A stretch of DNA of 64,000 nucleotides, taken from JACIYW01 sp014359745 (lineage in GTDB: Bacteria > Pseudomonadota > Alphaproteobacteria > Rhodobacterales > Rhodobacteraceae). Where the stretch lies: positions 62,001-126,000 of the forward strand of contig JBNPWE010000001.1 of NCBI GenBank assembly GCA_050433985.1. Direction: 5' to 3'. Under the pieces are notes generated by a model. It did not search any database, had not been told where the DNA came from, and worked only from the letters and a program-made list of their open reading frames with translations. Below, in pieces: positions 46,901 through 54,649 of the stretch (the first letter of the stretch is position 1; each line of letters starts with the position of its first letter). The translations under genes and the position numbers were made by a program.

Positions 46901-47418
46901 ACCGGCCCGCCATCGCCGGGGGGAAAGATGTCGATGATGCCGCCGCGCACCGCGAAATCGCCGGGTTCCGTTACGGTCGGCGATTGCGAAAAGCCCATGC
47001 GCACCAGAAAGGCGCGCAGATCGTCGCCGTTCACCCGGCTGCCCACCCGCGCGCTGAACGCGGCATCGCGGATCACCGCGCGCGCGGGAAGGCGCTGCAT
47101 GGCCGCGCCAAGCGTGGTCAGCAGGATGAAGGGCACCGGCACCCCATGCGCCAGCGCCGCCAGCGTCGCCATGCGCAGCGCCGAGACCTGCGGATTGGGC
47201 GACACCCGATCGTAAGGCAGGCAATCCCAGGCCGGAAACGACAGAACCACCGCATCCGGCGCAAAGAAGGCCAGCGCGGTGCGCATCGCCTCCAGCCGCT
47301 TGTCGTCGCGCGCGACATGCACCACGGGCTTGCCCCGCGCCGCAAGTTCGCGCGCGATCAGCCGCGCGTCAAATCCCTCGGGCGCGCCGCCCAGCGTGAT
47401 GCGTTCAGATCCTGCCAT
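43957..47418 (-). CDS. mfd: Transcription-repair coupling factor
   Basis: Mfd removes RNA polymerase stalled at lesions and recruits UvrA. The 1153-residue protein has the UvrB-like N-terminal module (GFSQSPTVTEPGDFAVRGG and GGIIDIFPPG), a CarD-like polymerase-interaction domain near 470-545 (LSPGDLIVHVDHGVGRY), and a RecG-like translocase with GDVGFGKTEVAMRAAF near 628, DEEQHFG near 726 and LTATPIPRTLQMS. The C-terminal D7 domain ends with GPVPREVNTLL and later helices. Full length for the family. Confidence 0.97.
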   Translation of the reverse strand: MAGSERITLGGAPEGFDARLIARELAARGKPVVHVARDDKRLEAMRTALAFFAPDAVVLSFPAWDCLPYDRVSPNPQVSALRMATLAALAHGVPVPFILLTTLGAAMQRLPARAVIRDAAFSARVGSRVNGDDLRAFLVRMGFSQSPTVTEPGDFAVRGGIIDIFPPGDGGPVRLDFFGDVLDGARRFDPGTQRTIQKLDRVDLAPVSEVILDEAAITRFRQNYRVEFGAAGSDDPLYEAVSAGRKHQGMEHWLPFFHDRLETIFDYLPGASVMLDDQVTPARLARWDGIADQYENRREAMGARGRLDSVYKPCAPDLLYLDDAGWQAALADSRVVQLQPLPQSPGLGVLDAGGRIGRNFAPERQLENVSLFGALAGHIKAMRQSGQVVIASYSEGARERLSGLIADEGVEGAVPITDIRDVPQGKGGLFLAVWALEHGFTGPGLVVISEQDVLGDRLIRAPKKRRKAENFLTEAQSLSPGDLIVHVDHGVGRYTGLETITAMGAPHECIALEYAGGDRLYLPVENIELLSRFGHEEGLLDKLGGGAWQARKARLKERIREIADKLIRIAAERQLRHAPIIEPPAGLWDAFCARFPFQETDDQLTAIADVLGDLGSGRPMDRLIVGDVGFGKTEVAMRAAFVAAMAGQQVAVIAPTTLLARQHYQSFKERFRGLPLQLRPLSRFVSAKAAADTRAGLADGTVDICIGTHALLAKGVKFRNLGLLIIDEEQHFGVSHKERLKDLRSEIHVLTLTATPIPRTLQMSLTGVRDLSIIGTPPVDRLAIRTYVSEWDTLTLREALLREHYRGGQSFIVAPRIADLPEIEDFLRDQVPEVSYVLAHGQMAAGTLDDRMNAFYDGKYDVLLSTSIVESGLDIPTANTMIVHRADMFGLSQLYQIRGRVGRAKTRAYCFLTTKPRAVLTPAAAKRLRLLGSLDSLGAGFSLAAQDMDLRGAGNLVGEEQSGHIREVGYELYQQLLEETIAKIKSGEVAGLDAGDEHWAPAINLGLPVLIPEGYVPDLDVRLGLYRRLSHLTTRVELEGFAAELIDRFGPVPREVNTLLTVIRIKAMCKRAGIARLDGGPKGATVQFHNDKFANPAGLVEFLHAENGLAKVRDNKIVVRRDWSSDKEKVRGAYAIARDLAEKAEAGAKAGAK

Positions 47419-47448
47419 GGCGCCGACCTACCCTGCCGGGCGGCGGTG

Positions 47449-47976
47449 TCAACCACCCAGAACACCGATATTCATGTTCTGCCACATGCCCCAAAGCGCC
47501 GTGACGAAAATCGCGATCATGCCGATGACCTGCGTGACGAACCGCTGCTGTGTCAACCGCCGCCGCAGATCGGCCCCGGAAAGATCCCGGTCGTGGATCT
47601 GATGCGCCGCCCGCAGGCTGAGCAGCCAAACGATCCCGACCGGAAACGCCAGCAAGAACACCGCCTGCGCGATTTCCACGTCGTACCAGAACCCCAGCAT
47701 CGCCAGCGCCGACAATACCGCACACGCCAAACCCGCCCCGATGATCCCCGACACCGCCCCGATATAGAGCAACCGGTTGACATAGATGCGCACCAGAACC
47801 TCCAGATCCTGCTGCATCCGATCGTTGCCGCGCCGCGCCCGCGTCACCATGTCAAAGGGAACCCCCAGCACCCAATGGCTGGTCGTCGACCATGTGACCG
47901 CAAGCGCGATCCAGTACCACAGATTGGAAAATGACCGCATGTCGATCAGCTCGAAAACATTATCGTACCAGCTCAC
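47449..47976 (-). CDS. Conserved four-helix membrane protein, unknown
   Basis: About 175 residues with four predicted membrane helices in two pairs. The opening SWYDNVFELIDMRSFSNLWYW and the SHWVLGVPFDMVTRARR segment are strongly patterned and I recall them from Rhodobacterales proteins sometimes labelled as a SufBCD-associated component; no suf genes are near, so I would not use that label. Start taken at GTG 47976 because conservation starts there and GGGGG precedes it; a frame 28 codons longer exists. It is 30 bases upstream of mfd on the same strand. Confidence 0.72.
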   Translation of the reverse strand: MSWYDNVFELIDMRSFSNLWYWIALAVTWSTTSHWVLGVPFDMVTRARRGNDRMQQDLEVLVRIYVNRLLYIGAVSGIIGAGLACAVLSALAMLGFWYDVEIAQAVFLLAFPVGIVWLLSLRAAHQIHDRDLSGADLRRRLTQQRFVTQVIGMIAIFVTALWGMWQNMNIGVLGG

Positions 47977-48138
47977 GCCCAAACCCCCGTCGCAGCCCCT
48001 GCGACCGGCACCAAACCGCCAGTCGATCACCTTGCGCAAAATCTGCCGCACCCTATCCAAGGCCCACGGGAATTCCTAGCCTTGAGGTGCGGCGCAATCC
48101 ATGCCACCACCGAGGCAGCCAGACCAAGGACACGCGCG

Positions 48139-49146
48139 ATGCATCCCACCCTTGCCCCCTATCCCGCCAGCCGCCCGCGCCGCCTGCGCCGCACCCCGGC
48201 GCTGCGCGGCCTGACACGGGAAACCACGCTGACGGCGGATGATTTCATCTGGCCGGTGTTCATCCGCGAAGGTAACGATACCGAAGACCCCATCGCCTCG
48301 ATGCCCGGTGTCGCGCGGCTCTCGCTCGACCGGCTGCTGGTGCGCGCCCATGAGGCGGCGGACCTGGGCATCCCGGCGATCTGCCTCTTTCCCTATACCG
48401 AACAACACCTGCGCACCGAAGAATGCGCCGAGGCCTGGAACCCCGAAAACCTGACCAACCGCGCCATCCGCCTGCTCAAGGCCGAACTGCCCGATCTGGC
48501 GGTTATGACCGATGTCGCGCTTGATCCCTATAACATCAACGGCCATGACGGGTTGGTGCGCGACGGCGTGATCCTGAATGACGAAACCATCGAGGCGCTG
48601 GTGAAGATGACGCTGGCGCAGGCAGAGGCGGGCGCCGATATCATCGGCCCTTCCGACATGATGGACGGGCGCATCGGCGCCATGCGCGGCGCGCTGGAGG
48701 CGGCGGGCTTTCAGGATGTGGCCATCCTGTCCTACGCCGCCAAATACGCCTCGGGGTTTTACGGCCCGTTTCGCGATGCGGTGGGGGCCTCGGGCCGGTT
48801 GGTGGGCGACAAGAAAACCTACCAGATGGATCCGGGCAATTCCGACGAGGCGCTGCGCCTTGTCGCGCGCGACCTCTCCGAGGGCGCCGATATGGTCATG
48901 GTCAAACCGGGCATGCCCTATCTCGACATCTGCCGCCGCGTCAAAGACCAGTTCGGCGCGCCGACCTATGCCTACCAGGTGTCGGGCGAATACGCGATGC
49001 TGCGCGGCGCTTCTGACAACGGCTGGCTCGACGGGCCGCGCGTGATGCTGGAAAGCCTGATGTGCTTCAAGCGCGCGGGCTGCGACGGGATCCTGACCTA
49101 TTTCGCCATCGTGGCCGCGCGCGCCCTGCGTTCCGGGGCGATCTGA
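48139..49146 (+). CDS. hemB: Delta-aminolevulinic acid dehydratase
   Basis: HemB joins two 5-aminolevulinate molecules into porphobilinogen. The 335-residue barrel has the two Schiff-base lysines in SYAAKYASGFYGPF and VMVKPGMPYLDI. The zinc-binding cysteine triad of the E. coli-type enzyme is replaced: the region reads TDVALDPYNINGHDG, with Asp/Ala instead of Cys. So this enzyme is of the zinc-free class known from Rhodobacter. ATG 48139 follows AAGGA; an upstream ATG (48082) is less likely. Confidence 0.96.
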   Translation: MHPTLAPYPASRPRRLRRTPALRGLTRETTLTADDFIWPVFIREGNDTEDPIASMPGVARLSLDRLLVRAHEAADLGIPAICLFPYTEQHLRTEECAEAWNPENLTNRAIRLLKAELPDLAVMTDVALDPYNINGHDGLVRDGVILNDETIEALVKMTLAQAEAGADIIGPSDMMDGRIGAMRGALEAAGFQDVAILSYAAKYASGFYGPFRDAVGASGRLVGDKKTYQMDPGNSDEALRLVARDLSEGADMVMVKPGMPYLDICRRVKDQFGAPTYAYQVSGEYAMLRGASDNGWLDGPRVMLESLMCFKRAGCDGILTYFAIVAARALRSGAI

Positions 49147-49169
49147 TGGCCCTGCATCCCGCGTCCCCC

Positions 49170-49220
49170 CTTCATCTTGGCCCAAATACGCCCGCCGGAG
49201 GCGTCCGCACCCTCCGCCAT
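49170..49220 (-). repeat. Dispersed intergenic element, copy J
   Basis: Minus-strand module GTGCGGACGCCTCCGGC precedes core GCGTATTT-GGGC-CAAGATGAAGG. CGGAGG and CCTCCG around it can form a six-base-pair stem. It lies between hemB and trmFO, antisense to both, an exception to the usual sense orientation. Confidence 0.85.
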
Positions 49221-49243
49221 TCCAACATACCGGCAAAAGCGCC

Positions 49244-50596
49244 ATGACCGACCCCCTCCATATCCTCGGCGGCGGCCTTGCCGGGTCCGAGGCGGCATGG
49301 CAGGCCGCCGAAGCCGGGCACAGGGTGATCCTGCACGAGATGCGCCCAGAGGTGGCCACCTTCGCGCATCAATCCGGCGATCTGGCGGAAATGGTCTGCT
49401 CCAACTCCTTTCGGTCCGATGACAGCGACCGCAACGCGGTGGGGCTTTTGCATTGGGAAATGCGGGCCGCGGGCGGGCTGATCATGGCGATGGCCGATGC
49501 GCATGCCCTGCCCGCGGGCGGCGCGCTGGCGGTGGACCGGGGCGCGTTTTCGGCCGCCGTCACCGAACGGCTGCACGCCCACCCGCTGATCAGCATAGAG
49601 CACGGCGAGGTTACGGCCCTGCCCGACTCCGGCCACTGGATCATCGCCACCGGCCCGCTGACCTCGCCCGCGCTGGCCGAAGCGATCCGCAAAGCGACGG
49701 GGGCCGAGGCGCTGGCGTTCTTCGATGCCATCGCCCCCATCGTCCATACCGACAGTATCGACATGACCAAGGTCTGGGCGCAATCGCGCTATGACAAGGG
49801 CGAAACGGAAGCAGAGCGCACCGCCTATCTCAACTGCCCGATGGACCGCGACGAATACGAGGCCTTCATCGACGCGCTGCTCGCCGCCGAGAAAACCCAG
49901 TTCCACGAAGGCGAAACCGCGGGCTATTTCGACGGCTGCCTGCCGATCGAGGTGATGGCCGAACGCGGCCGCGAAACCCTGCGGTTTGGCCCGATGAAAC
50001 CGGTGGGCCTGACCAACGCTCACCGGCCGCAGGAAAAGCCATATGCCGTGGTGCAACTGCGCCGCGACAATGCGCTGGGCACGCTTTACAATATCGTCGG
50101 CTTTCAGACAAAGATGAAGTATGGCGCGCAAGCGACTGTTTTCAGGATGATTCCGGGGCTGGAAAACGCCGCCTTCGCCCGGCTGGGCGGCATCCACCGC
50201 AACACGTTTATCAATTCGCCCACGCTGCTTGACGATCAGCTGCGGCTGAAATCGCGCCCCCATATCCGCTTTGCGGGCCAGATCACGGGCGTCGAGGGCT
50301 ATGTGGAAAGTGCGGCCATGGGCCTCTTGGCCGCCCGCCTTGCGGTGGCGGAAATGCGTGGCACGCCCCTGTCGCCGCCCCCGCCCGAAACGGCGATGGG
50401 GGCGCTTGTGCATCACATCACCGGCGGGGCCGACGCGAAAACCTTTCAGCCGATGAACGTGAATTTCGGGCTCTTTCCCCCGATTGACGCCAAGGGCGGG
50501 CGGCGCGGGCGCAAGGATCGTTACCTCGCCTATACCGAACGCGCGAAAGCCGCTTTCCTTACCTGGCTGGAACAGGCCGCGCGGGATGCCGCCTGA
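49244..50596 (+). CDS. trmFO: Methylenetetrahydrofolate-tRNA-(uracil-5-)-methyltransferase
   Basis: TrmFO makes ribothymidine-54 in tRNA using methylenetetrahydrofolate and FAD. The 450-residue protein has the FAD loop ILGGGLAGSEAAWQAAE at the start, CSNSFRSDD near residue 52, catalytic-site CPMDRDEYEAF near 195, DGCLPIEVMAERG, and QPMNVNFGLFPP near the end. gluQ begins inside its last codons. Confidence 0.96.
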   Translation: MTDPLHILGGGLAGSEAAWQAAEAGHRVILHEMRPEVATFAHQSGDLAEMVCSNSFRSDDSDRNAVGLLHWEMRAAGGLIMAMADAHALPAGGALAVDRGAFSAAVTERLHAHPLISIEHGEVTALPDSGHWIIATGPLTSPALAEAIRKATGAEALAFFDAIAPIVHTDSIDMTKVWAQSRYDKGETEAERTAYLNCPMDRDEYEAFIDALLAAEKTQFHEGETAGYFDGCLPIEVMAERGRETLRFGPMKPVGLTNAHRPQEKPYAVVQLRRDNALGTLYNIVGFQTKMKYGAQATVFRMIPGLENAAFARLGGIHRNTFINSPTLLDDQLRLKSRPHIRFAGQITGVEGYVESAAMGLLAARLAVAEMRGTPLSPPPPETAMGALVHHITGGADAKTFQPMNVNFGLFPPIDAKGGRRGRKDRYLAYTERAKAAFLTWLEQAARDAA

Positions 50597-51437
50597 GTAT
50601 CGCACCCGCTTTGCCCCCTCGCCCACCGGGCCGCTGCATCTTGGCCACGCCTTTTCAGCGCTGACCGCCTGGGGGCGGGCGCAAGCGGCGGGCGGAACCT
50701 GCCTGCTGCGGATCGAGGATATCGACACCGCCCGCTGCAAACCCGAATGGGAGGCGGATATCTTCACCGATCTCGCCTGGCTGGGGCTGGACTGGCCGCG
50801 CCCGGTCTGGCGGCAATCGGACCGGCGCGAGGCCTATGACGCGACGCTGGCGCGGCTGATCGCGCTGGGCCTTTGCTATCCCTGCCGCTGCACCCGGTCC
50901 GATATCCGCGCGGCACTCTCCGCCCCGCAGGAAGGGGCCGCCATCGGCCCCGACGGGCCGGTCTATCCCGGCACCTGCCGCAGCCGCGCGATGTCGGATG
51001 CCGGGCCGAATGACGCCATCCGCCTGAATATCGCGCGCGCCTGCGATCTGGCCCGCGCCGATCCGGCGTTCCTGGAAACCGGGCCGAATGCCGGGCGTCA
51101 CACGGCACGCCGCGCCCCCCTGATCCATACCATCGGCGATGTGGTACTGGCGCGGCGCGATATCGGCACCTCTTACCATATCGCCGTGGTCACCGATGAC
51201 GCCGAGCAGGCCATCACCGAGGTGGTGCGCGGCCTGGATCTGTTCGGGGTGACACCGCTGCATGTGCTGCTTCAAACCGTCCTTGGCCTGCCAACCCCCG
51301 CCTATCACCACCACCGGCTGATCCGCGATGCGGGCGGTCGGCGGCTGGCCAAGCGCAGCGATGCGCAGGCGCTGTCGGTCTACCGCGCGCGGGGGCTGAC
51401 CCCCGCCGATATCCGCGCCCGCGTCGGCCTGACCTGA
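50586..51437 (+). CDS. gluQ: Glutamyl-Q tRNA(Asp) synthetase
   Basis: GluQ attaches glutamate to queuosine-34 of tRNA-Asp. The 283-residue protein is a truncated GluRS catalytic core without anticodon domain: TRFAPSPTGPLHLGHAFSAL carries the HIGH-type motif, CYPCRCTRSDI and the GTC further on supply zinc-site cysteines, and LAKRSDAQAL is the KMSKS equivalent. ATG 50586 overlaps trmFO by 11 bases, so two tRNA-modification enzymes are translationally linked. An earlier in-frame ATG inside trmFO is ignored. Confidence 0.94.
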   Translation: MPPEYRTRFAPSPTGPLHLGHAFSALTAWGRAQAAGGTCLLRIEDIDTARCKPEWEADIFTDLAWLGLDWPRPVWRQSDRREAYDATLARLIALGLCYPCRCTRSDIRAALSAPQEGAAIGPDGPVYPGTCRSRAMSDAGPNDAIRLNIARACDLARADPAFLETGPNAGRHTARRAPLIHTIGDVVLARRDIGTSYHIAVVTDDAEQAITEVVRGLDLFGVTPLHVLLQTVLGLPTPAYHHHRLIRDAGGRRLAKRSDAQALSVYRARGLTPADIRARVGLT

Positions 51438-51460
51438 CCTTCGGGGCGCCCACGCGCCTT

Positions 51461-51485
51461 TCCCATCCTCTCGAAAAAAATACTC
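51461..51485 (-). repeat. Dispersed intergenic element, copy K
   Basis: Minus-strand core GAGTATTT-TTTT-CGAGAGGATGGGA, identical to copy H in the core, lies downstream of olsB in sense and fills the convergent gap with gluQ. The upstream flank differs from copies B and H. Confidence 0.85.
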
Positions 51486-51530
51486 AAACCGCAATCCGAT
51501 ACCCGCGCGCCTCCGGGCATGGCGCGCGCC

Positions 51531-52304
51531 CTACCCGGCCAGCGCGCGCAACAGCCGCGCCCGCGCCTCGGGCACCGATCCGACCGCCACGCCGGTAAAG
51601 ACGTGCAAGGTGTTCATGTGCCGATCCACCACCGCATGATCCGACACCCAGCCCCCCATCGCCAGATAGGTGCGCAGCAGGGGCGGCATGGCGCGCTGCG
51701 CGCGGCGCAGGTCGGGCAGCCTGCCCGCCGATGCCGCGCCAAGCCCGATCACCTCGGGCGCCCTGATCCCCGGCAACAGGTGCCCCGGCCCCAGATGCCG
51801 CGCATTCAGCAGGGCCAGCGCATCCAGATACGCGCCCGGATCGGTGCCTGCGAATGACGTACAGCCAAACAGCATCATTACCCGGTTCTGATCGACCATG
51901 CGCGCCATCGCCGCCCAGGCCACGCGCAGGATATCGGCATCAAGCCGGTCGGGATGGATGCAGAACCGCCCCACTTCGATCATCGCGCCGGTAAAACCGG
52001 CAAGGCGTGACAGGTCGTAATGGCGCGCGGCATAGCTGCGGTGCAGATCCTGCCCGCCGCCCAGCACCAGCAGCCGAAAGCAGCACACCAGCGCGCCGCT
52101 GTCGGCCTCGTGTACCAGAACATGCTGGCACAGGGGATCCAGATCGTCGGCATCAAGCCCGCCCTGCTCATCCCCCGGCGCCCCGGCCCGCACCCCCGCC
52201 CGCCTGCCGAAAAACGCCAGATACCGCAGACGCTGCGCCGCTTTCAGATCATCGGGCCCACGGGCCAGCCGCGCCACATACCTGCCCTTGCACAGATCAA
52301 GCAT
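51531..52304 (-). CDS. olsB: L-ornithine N-alpha-acyltransferase
   Basis: OlsB transfers a 3-hydroxyacyl chain from ACP to ornithine, the first step of phosphorus-free ornithine lipids. The 257-residue GNAT-type protein shows family segments AAQRLRYLAFF, LDPLCQHVLVHE, LVCCFRLLVL, MIEVGRFCIHP, LFGCTSFAGTDP and the C-terminal MPPLLRTYLAMGGWVSDHAVVD block. The partner olsA is not adjacent. Divergent from msrB. Confidence 0.88.
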   Translation of the reverse strand: MLDLCKGRYVARLARGPDDLKAAQRLRYLAFFGRRAGVRAGAPGDEQGGLDADDLDPLCQHVLVHEADSGALVCCFRLLVLGGGQDLHRSYAARHYDLSRLAGFTGAMIEVGRFCIHPDRLDADILRVAWAAMARMVDQNRVMMLFGCTSFAGTDPGAYLDALALLNARHLGPGHLLPGIRAPEVIGLGAASAGRLPDLRRAQRAMPPLLRTYLAMGGWVSDHAVVDRHMNTLHVFTGVAVGSVPEARARLLRALAG

Positions 52305-52378
52305 CTTGCCGCACCTTTCTTGCGCCTCTTGCGCCGGGCCTCCGGGCTATCGGCCCGATGTTTTATGGCGGCCCGATG

Positions 52379-52407
52379 TTATGGACGTGGCGCCGCCACA
52401 GTATATA
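52379..52407 (+). promoter_or_regulatory. Candidate msrB promoter with operator-like spacer
   Basis: TTATGG (52379-52384), a 17-base spacer and TATATA (52402-52407). The spacer contains GTGGC-GCC-GCCAC, an inverted repeat ideally placed for a repressor or MerR-type activator. Just upstream, CGGCCCGATGTT is directly repeated (52351-52368 and 52369-52384). Confidence 0.4.
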
Positions 52408-52442
52408 TGCAAGATGCGACACCATCCTGACAGGAGCCACCG

Positions 52443-52841
52443 ATGCCCCCGAAAATCGAAAAAACCGATGCCGAATGGCGCGCGCAATTGTCCGACCTTG
52501 CCTATCAGGTCACCCGACAGCATGGCACGGAACGCGCATGGAGCCATGATGATTTTCCCAAGACCCCCGGCATCTATCGCTGTATCTGCTGCGATGCGCC
52601 GCTGTTCGATCAGGCCGCGAAATTCGACAGCGGCACCGGCTGGCCGTCATTCTGGGCGCCGCTTGCCCCGGAAGCCGTCGGCACCACCGAAGACCGCAAG
52701 CTGTTCATGCGCCGCACCGAGGTGCATTGCGCGCGCTGCGCGGCGCATCTGGGCCATGTGTTTCCCGACGGGCCGCCGCCCACGGGGCAGCGCTATTGCA
52801 TGAACGGCGTGGCGCTGCGATTCGAGGAAAGCCAAAGCTGA
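52443..52841 (+). CDS. msrB: Peptide-methionine (R)-S-oxide reductase
   Basis: MsrB repairs the R-epimer of methionine sulfoxide. The 132-residue protein has the zinc site Cys47/Cys50 and Cys96/Cys99, GTGWPSFW, HLGHVFPDG, and catalytic Cys119 in RYCMNGVALRF. AGGAG lies eight bases before ATG 52443. Convergent with bamE. Confidence 0.96.
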   Translation: MPPKIEKTDAEWRAQLSDLAYQVTRQHGTERAWSHDDFPKTPGIYRCICCDAPLFDQAAKFDSGTGWPSFWAPLAPEAVGTTEDRKLFMRRTEVHCARCAAHLGHVFPDGPPPTGQRYCMNGVALRFEESQS

Positions 52842-52858
52842 CATTGCGGGCGCGGGGC

Positions 52859-52916
52859 CATGATCGCCCCCCCCGCCATGATCGCCCCCCCATCGCCCCC
52901 CGCCGCAACGCGGCGG
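52859..52916. repeat. C-rich short tandem repeat and hairpin, msrB/bamE junction
   Basis: CCATGATCGCCCCCC occurs twice in tandem with a third partial ATCGCCCCCC, followed by CCGCCG-CAACG-CGGCGG, a six-base-pair hairpin at about 52900-52916. Convergent gap; the hairpin could act as a bidirectional terminator without a U-run. Confidence 0.55.
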
Positions 52917-52917
52917 A

Positions 52918-53424
52918 TCAGTTCACCACATCGGCCGCCGTCACATTGCCGAAGTTGCTGAACAACTGCCCGATGAAGGTGGGGCCTGCCAAGGTGGAAT
53001 CGGTAATCCGGCGCGACAGAACCACGACGCGGCCACCTTCCAGCCCGAAGCGTTCGACATTGCTGACCACGCCCTTATCGTCAAAGGAGATGGCGACCAC
53101 CTGGCGGTCGATTTCCTTTGGTGCCGTCCAGGCCCAGTGGCGGAACCGGCTGGAGACATAATAGAAACCGCCGTCATCAAGAATGCCGCCGGTACTGGGC
53201 CGGCCAAGGGTTTCGGGCACGCTGTCGCGGGTATCGACGCCGACGATCACCTCGTCAAGCTGACGGTCGGTCGGCACATAGCCGTGATCGCGCACGATGG
53301 TGGCGCAGGCCGCAAGGCCCAGAACACCAATTCCCAGCGTGCAACGCCGCAGCAGCCTTGTCAGCGCCCGGCCCGCCCCGGTGCCGATCACCGTGCCGAT
53401 CACCATGCCGATGCGCGCGCGCAT
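52918..53424 (-). CDS. bamE: BamE outer-membrane assembly lipoprotein
   Basis: BamE (SmpA/OmlA) is a lipoprotein of the Bam complex that inserts outer-membrane proteins. The lipobox LGLAAC is followed by a BamE fold: HGYVPTDRQLDEVIVGVDTR, SVPETLGRPSTGG, FYYVSSRFRHWAW, and RQVVAISFDDKGVVSNVERFGLE. The start is uncertain: ATG 53424 puts the Cys at residue 40, ATG 53406 at residue 34, and ATG 53499 would give an unusually long leader. It is divergent from the DUF177 gene. Confidence 0.87.
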   Translation of the reverse strand: MRARIGMVIGTVIGTGAGRALTRLLRRCTLGIGVLGLAACATIVRDHGYVPTDRQLDEVIVGVDTRDSVPETLGRPSTGGILDDGGFYYVSSRFRHWAWTAPKEIDRQVVAISFDDKGVVSNVERFGLEGGRVVVLSRRITDSTLAGPTFIGQLFSNFGNVTAADVVN

Positions 53425-53638
53425 CAACGCCAGTCGCCGGTTCCGCCCCTGTGTCGGGGCCTTTTCGATCGCGTTGCGCCCAAGGGGGGGATTATTCATT
53501 CTGCTCAACCATCCTTGGCCCCTTGCCTTGCCTGCCGGGGCCTCGTATCCCGATTACAGAAGGAACGCAAAAGGTTCAAGAATGGAACGCCGCGCGCGAT
53601 CCGCTTATCACCACCGCCCCCGAGCCCCGAGGCAACCG

Positions 53639-54196
53639 ATGGATGAAACCGCCCCCCTGCCGTTTTCCAACCCGATCCGCACCGCCGATCTTGTGGCGCG
53701 GCGCCCCTTGCGGTTCAGCCATGTGCCCGATGCGGCGGCACTTGGGGCGATTGCCGCCTTCGTCGGGGTGGATGCGGTGCGAAAACTGCGCTTTGCCGGC
53801 GAGTTGCGCCCCGAGGGCCGCCGCGACTGGGTTCTGGACGCAACGCTGGGCGCGACGGTGGTGCAGGCCTGCGTGGTCACGCTGGCGCCGGTGACCAGCC
53901 GCATCGACGTGCCGGTGATCCGGCGCTTTGTCGCCGAACCGCCGCCGCAGGCCACGGCGGTGCCCGAGGTCGAGATCCCCGAGGATGACACGGTGGAACC
54001 CCTGGGCGCCATCATCGACACCGGCGCGGTCATGGTCGAGGCGCTGGCGCTGGCGCTGCCGCTTTATCCGCGCGCCGAGGGCGCGGAACTGGGCGATCTG
54101 ACGGTGGCGCCGCCGGGCGCAGAACCCATCGCGCGCGCCGCCAATCCCTTTGCGGCGCTGTCGGCGCTGCGCGATCGCACCCCCGGGGAAGATTGA
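53639..54196 (+). CDS. DUF177 (YceD) family protein
   Basis: The protein has 185 residues in the YceD/DUF177 family, which regularly precedes rpmF and is linked to 23S rRNA accumulation in plants and bacteria. Family segments: LRFAGELRPEGRRDWVLDA, then VVQACVVTLAPVTSRID with the conserved Cys, and an acidic EIPEDDTVEPLG followed by VEALALALPLYPR. ATG 53639 follows GAGG. rpmF follows after 222 bases with its own promoter candidate. Confidence 0.9.
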   Translation: MDETAPLPFSNPIRTADLVARRPLRFSHVPDAAALGAIAAFVGVDAVRKLRFAGELRPEGRRDWVLDATLGATVVQACVVTLAPVTSRIDVPVIRRFVAEPPPQATAVPEVEIPEDDTVEPLGAIIDTGAVMVEALALALPLYPRAEGAELGDLTVAPPGAEPIARAANPFAALSALRDRTPGED

Positions 54197-54272
54197 GCGC
54201 GCGCCAAAACCGCCCGCCGCCCCCGGCGCGCGCCCTTTGCGGCCGAACCGATCGTCGCGCACCAGAAAACGC

Positions 54273-54300
54273 TTGCGTCCAGTGGGAATCGCAGTATGTT
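54273..54300 (+). promoter_or_regulatory. Candidate rpmF promoter
   Basis: TTGCGT (54273-54278) and TATGTT (54295-54300) with a 16-base spacer predict a leader of about 110 bases. The leader includes AGGGG-CGCGT-CCCCT, a small hairpin shortly before the rpmF ribosome site. Confidence 0.35.
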
Positions 54301-54418
54301 CCCGGCCTCGAATGATGACAGCCAGCGGCGCTTTCCGCAGGCCTGTCGCATGTACCGGGAAGGCCCGGTTCATCTGAAATCCAGGGGCGCGTCCCCTCTC
54401 AATACCCGAGGTTGTGAC

Positions 54419-54625
54419 ATGGCTGTCCCACAGAACCGCGTAACCCGTTCCCGCCGCAACATGCGCCGGTCGCATGACGCGCTGGTTGCCGGAAACCCGA
54501 ACGAATGTTCAAGCTGCGGCGAGCTGAAGCGCCCGCACCACGTTTGCCCGTCCTGCGGCCATTACGACAACCGCGAGGTTGTGGCCACGGCGCCCGAGGT
54601 CGATCTGGACGAGGACGCGGCGTAA
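54419..54625 (+). CDS. rpmF: 50S ribosomal protein L32
   Basis: The 68-residue L32 begins AVPQNRVTRSRRNMRRSHDAL after the Met and has a zinc ribbon with Cys30, Cys33, Cys43 and Cys46, so this is the zinc-binding form. The C-terminal tail is acidic. plsX follows after 24 bases, the usual rpmF-plsX-fabH cluster linking ribosome and lipid synthesis. Confidence 0.97.
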   Translation: MAVPQNRVTRSRRNMRRSHDALVAGNPNECSSCGELKRPHHVCPSCGHYDNREVVATAPEVDLDEDAA

Positions 54626-54649
54626 CGCCTGCGCGCGCCGGTCTGGCTC

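Noticed and set aside
47449..47976. Label as a component of the SufBCD complex
   Set aside because: No suf genes are nearby and the sequence is a plain four-helix membrane protein; the name seems to be an inherited annotation.
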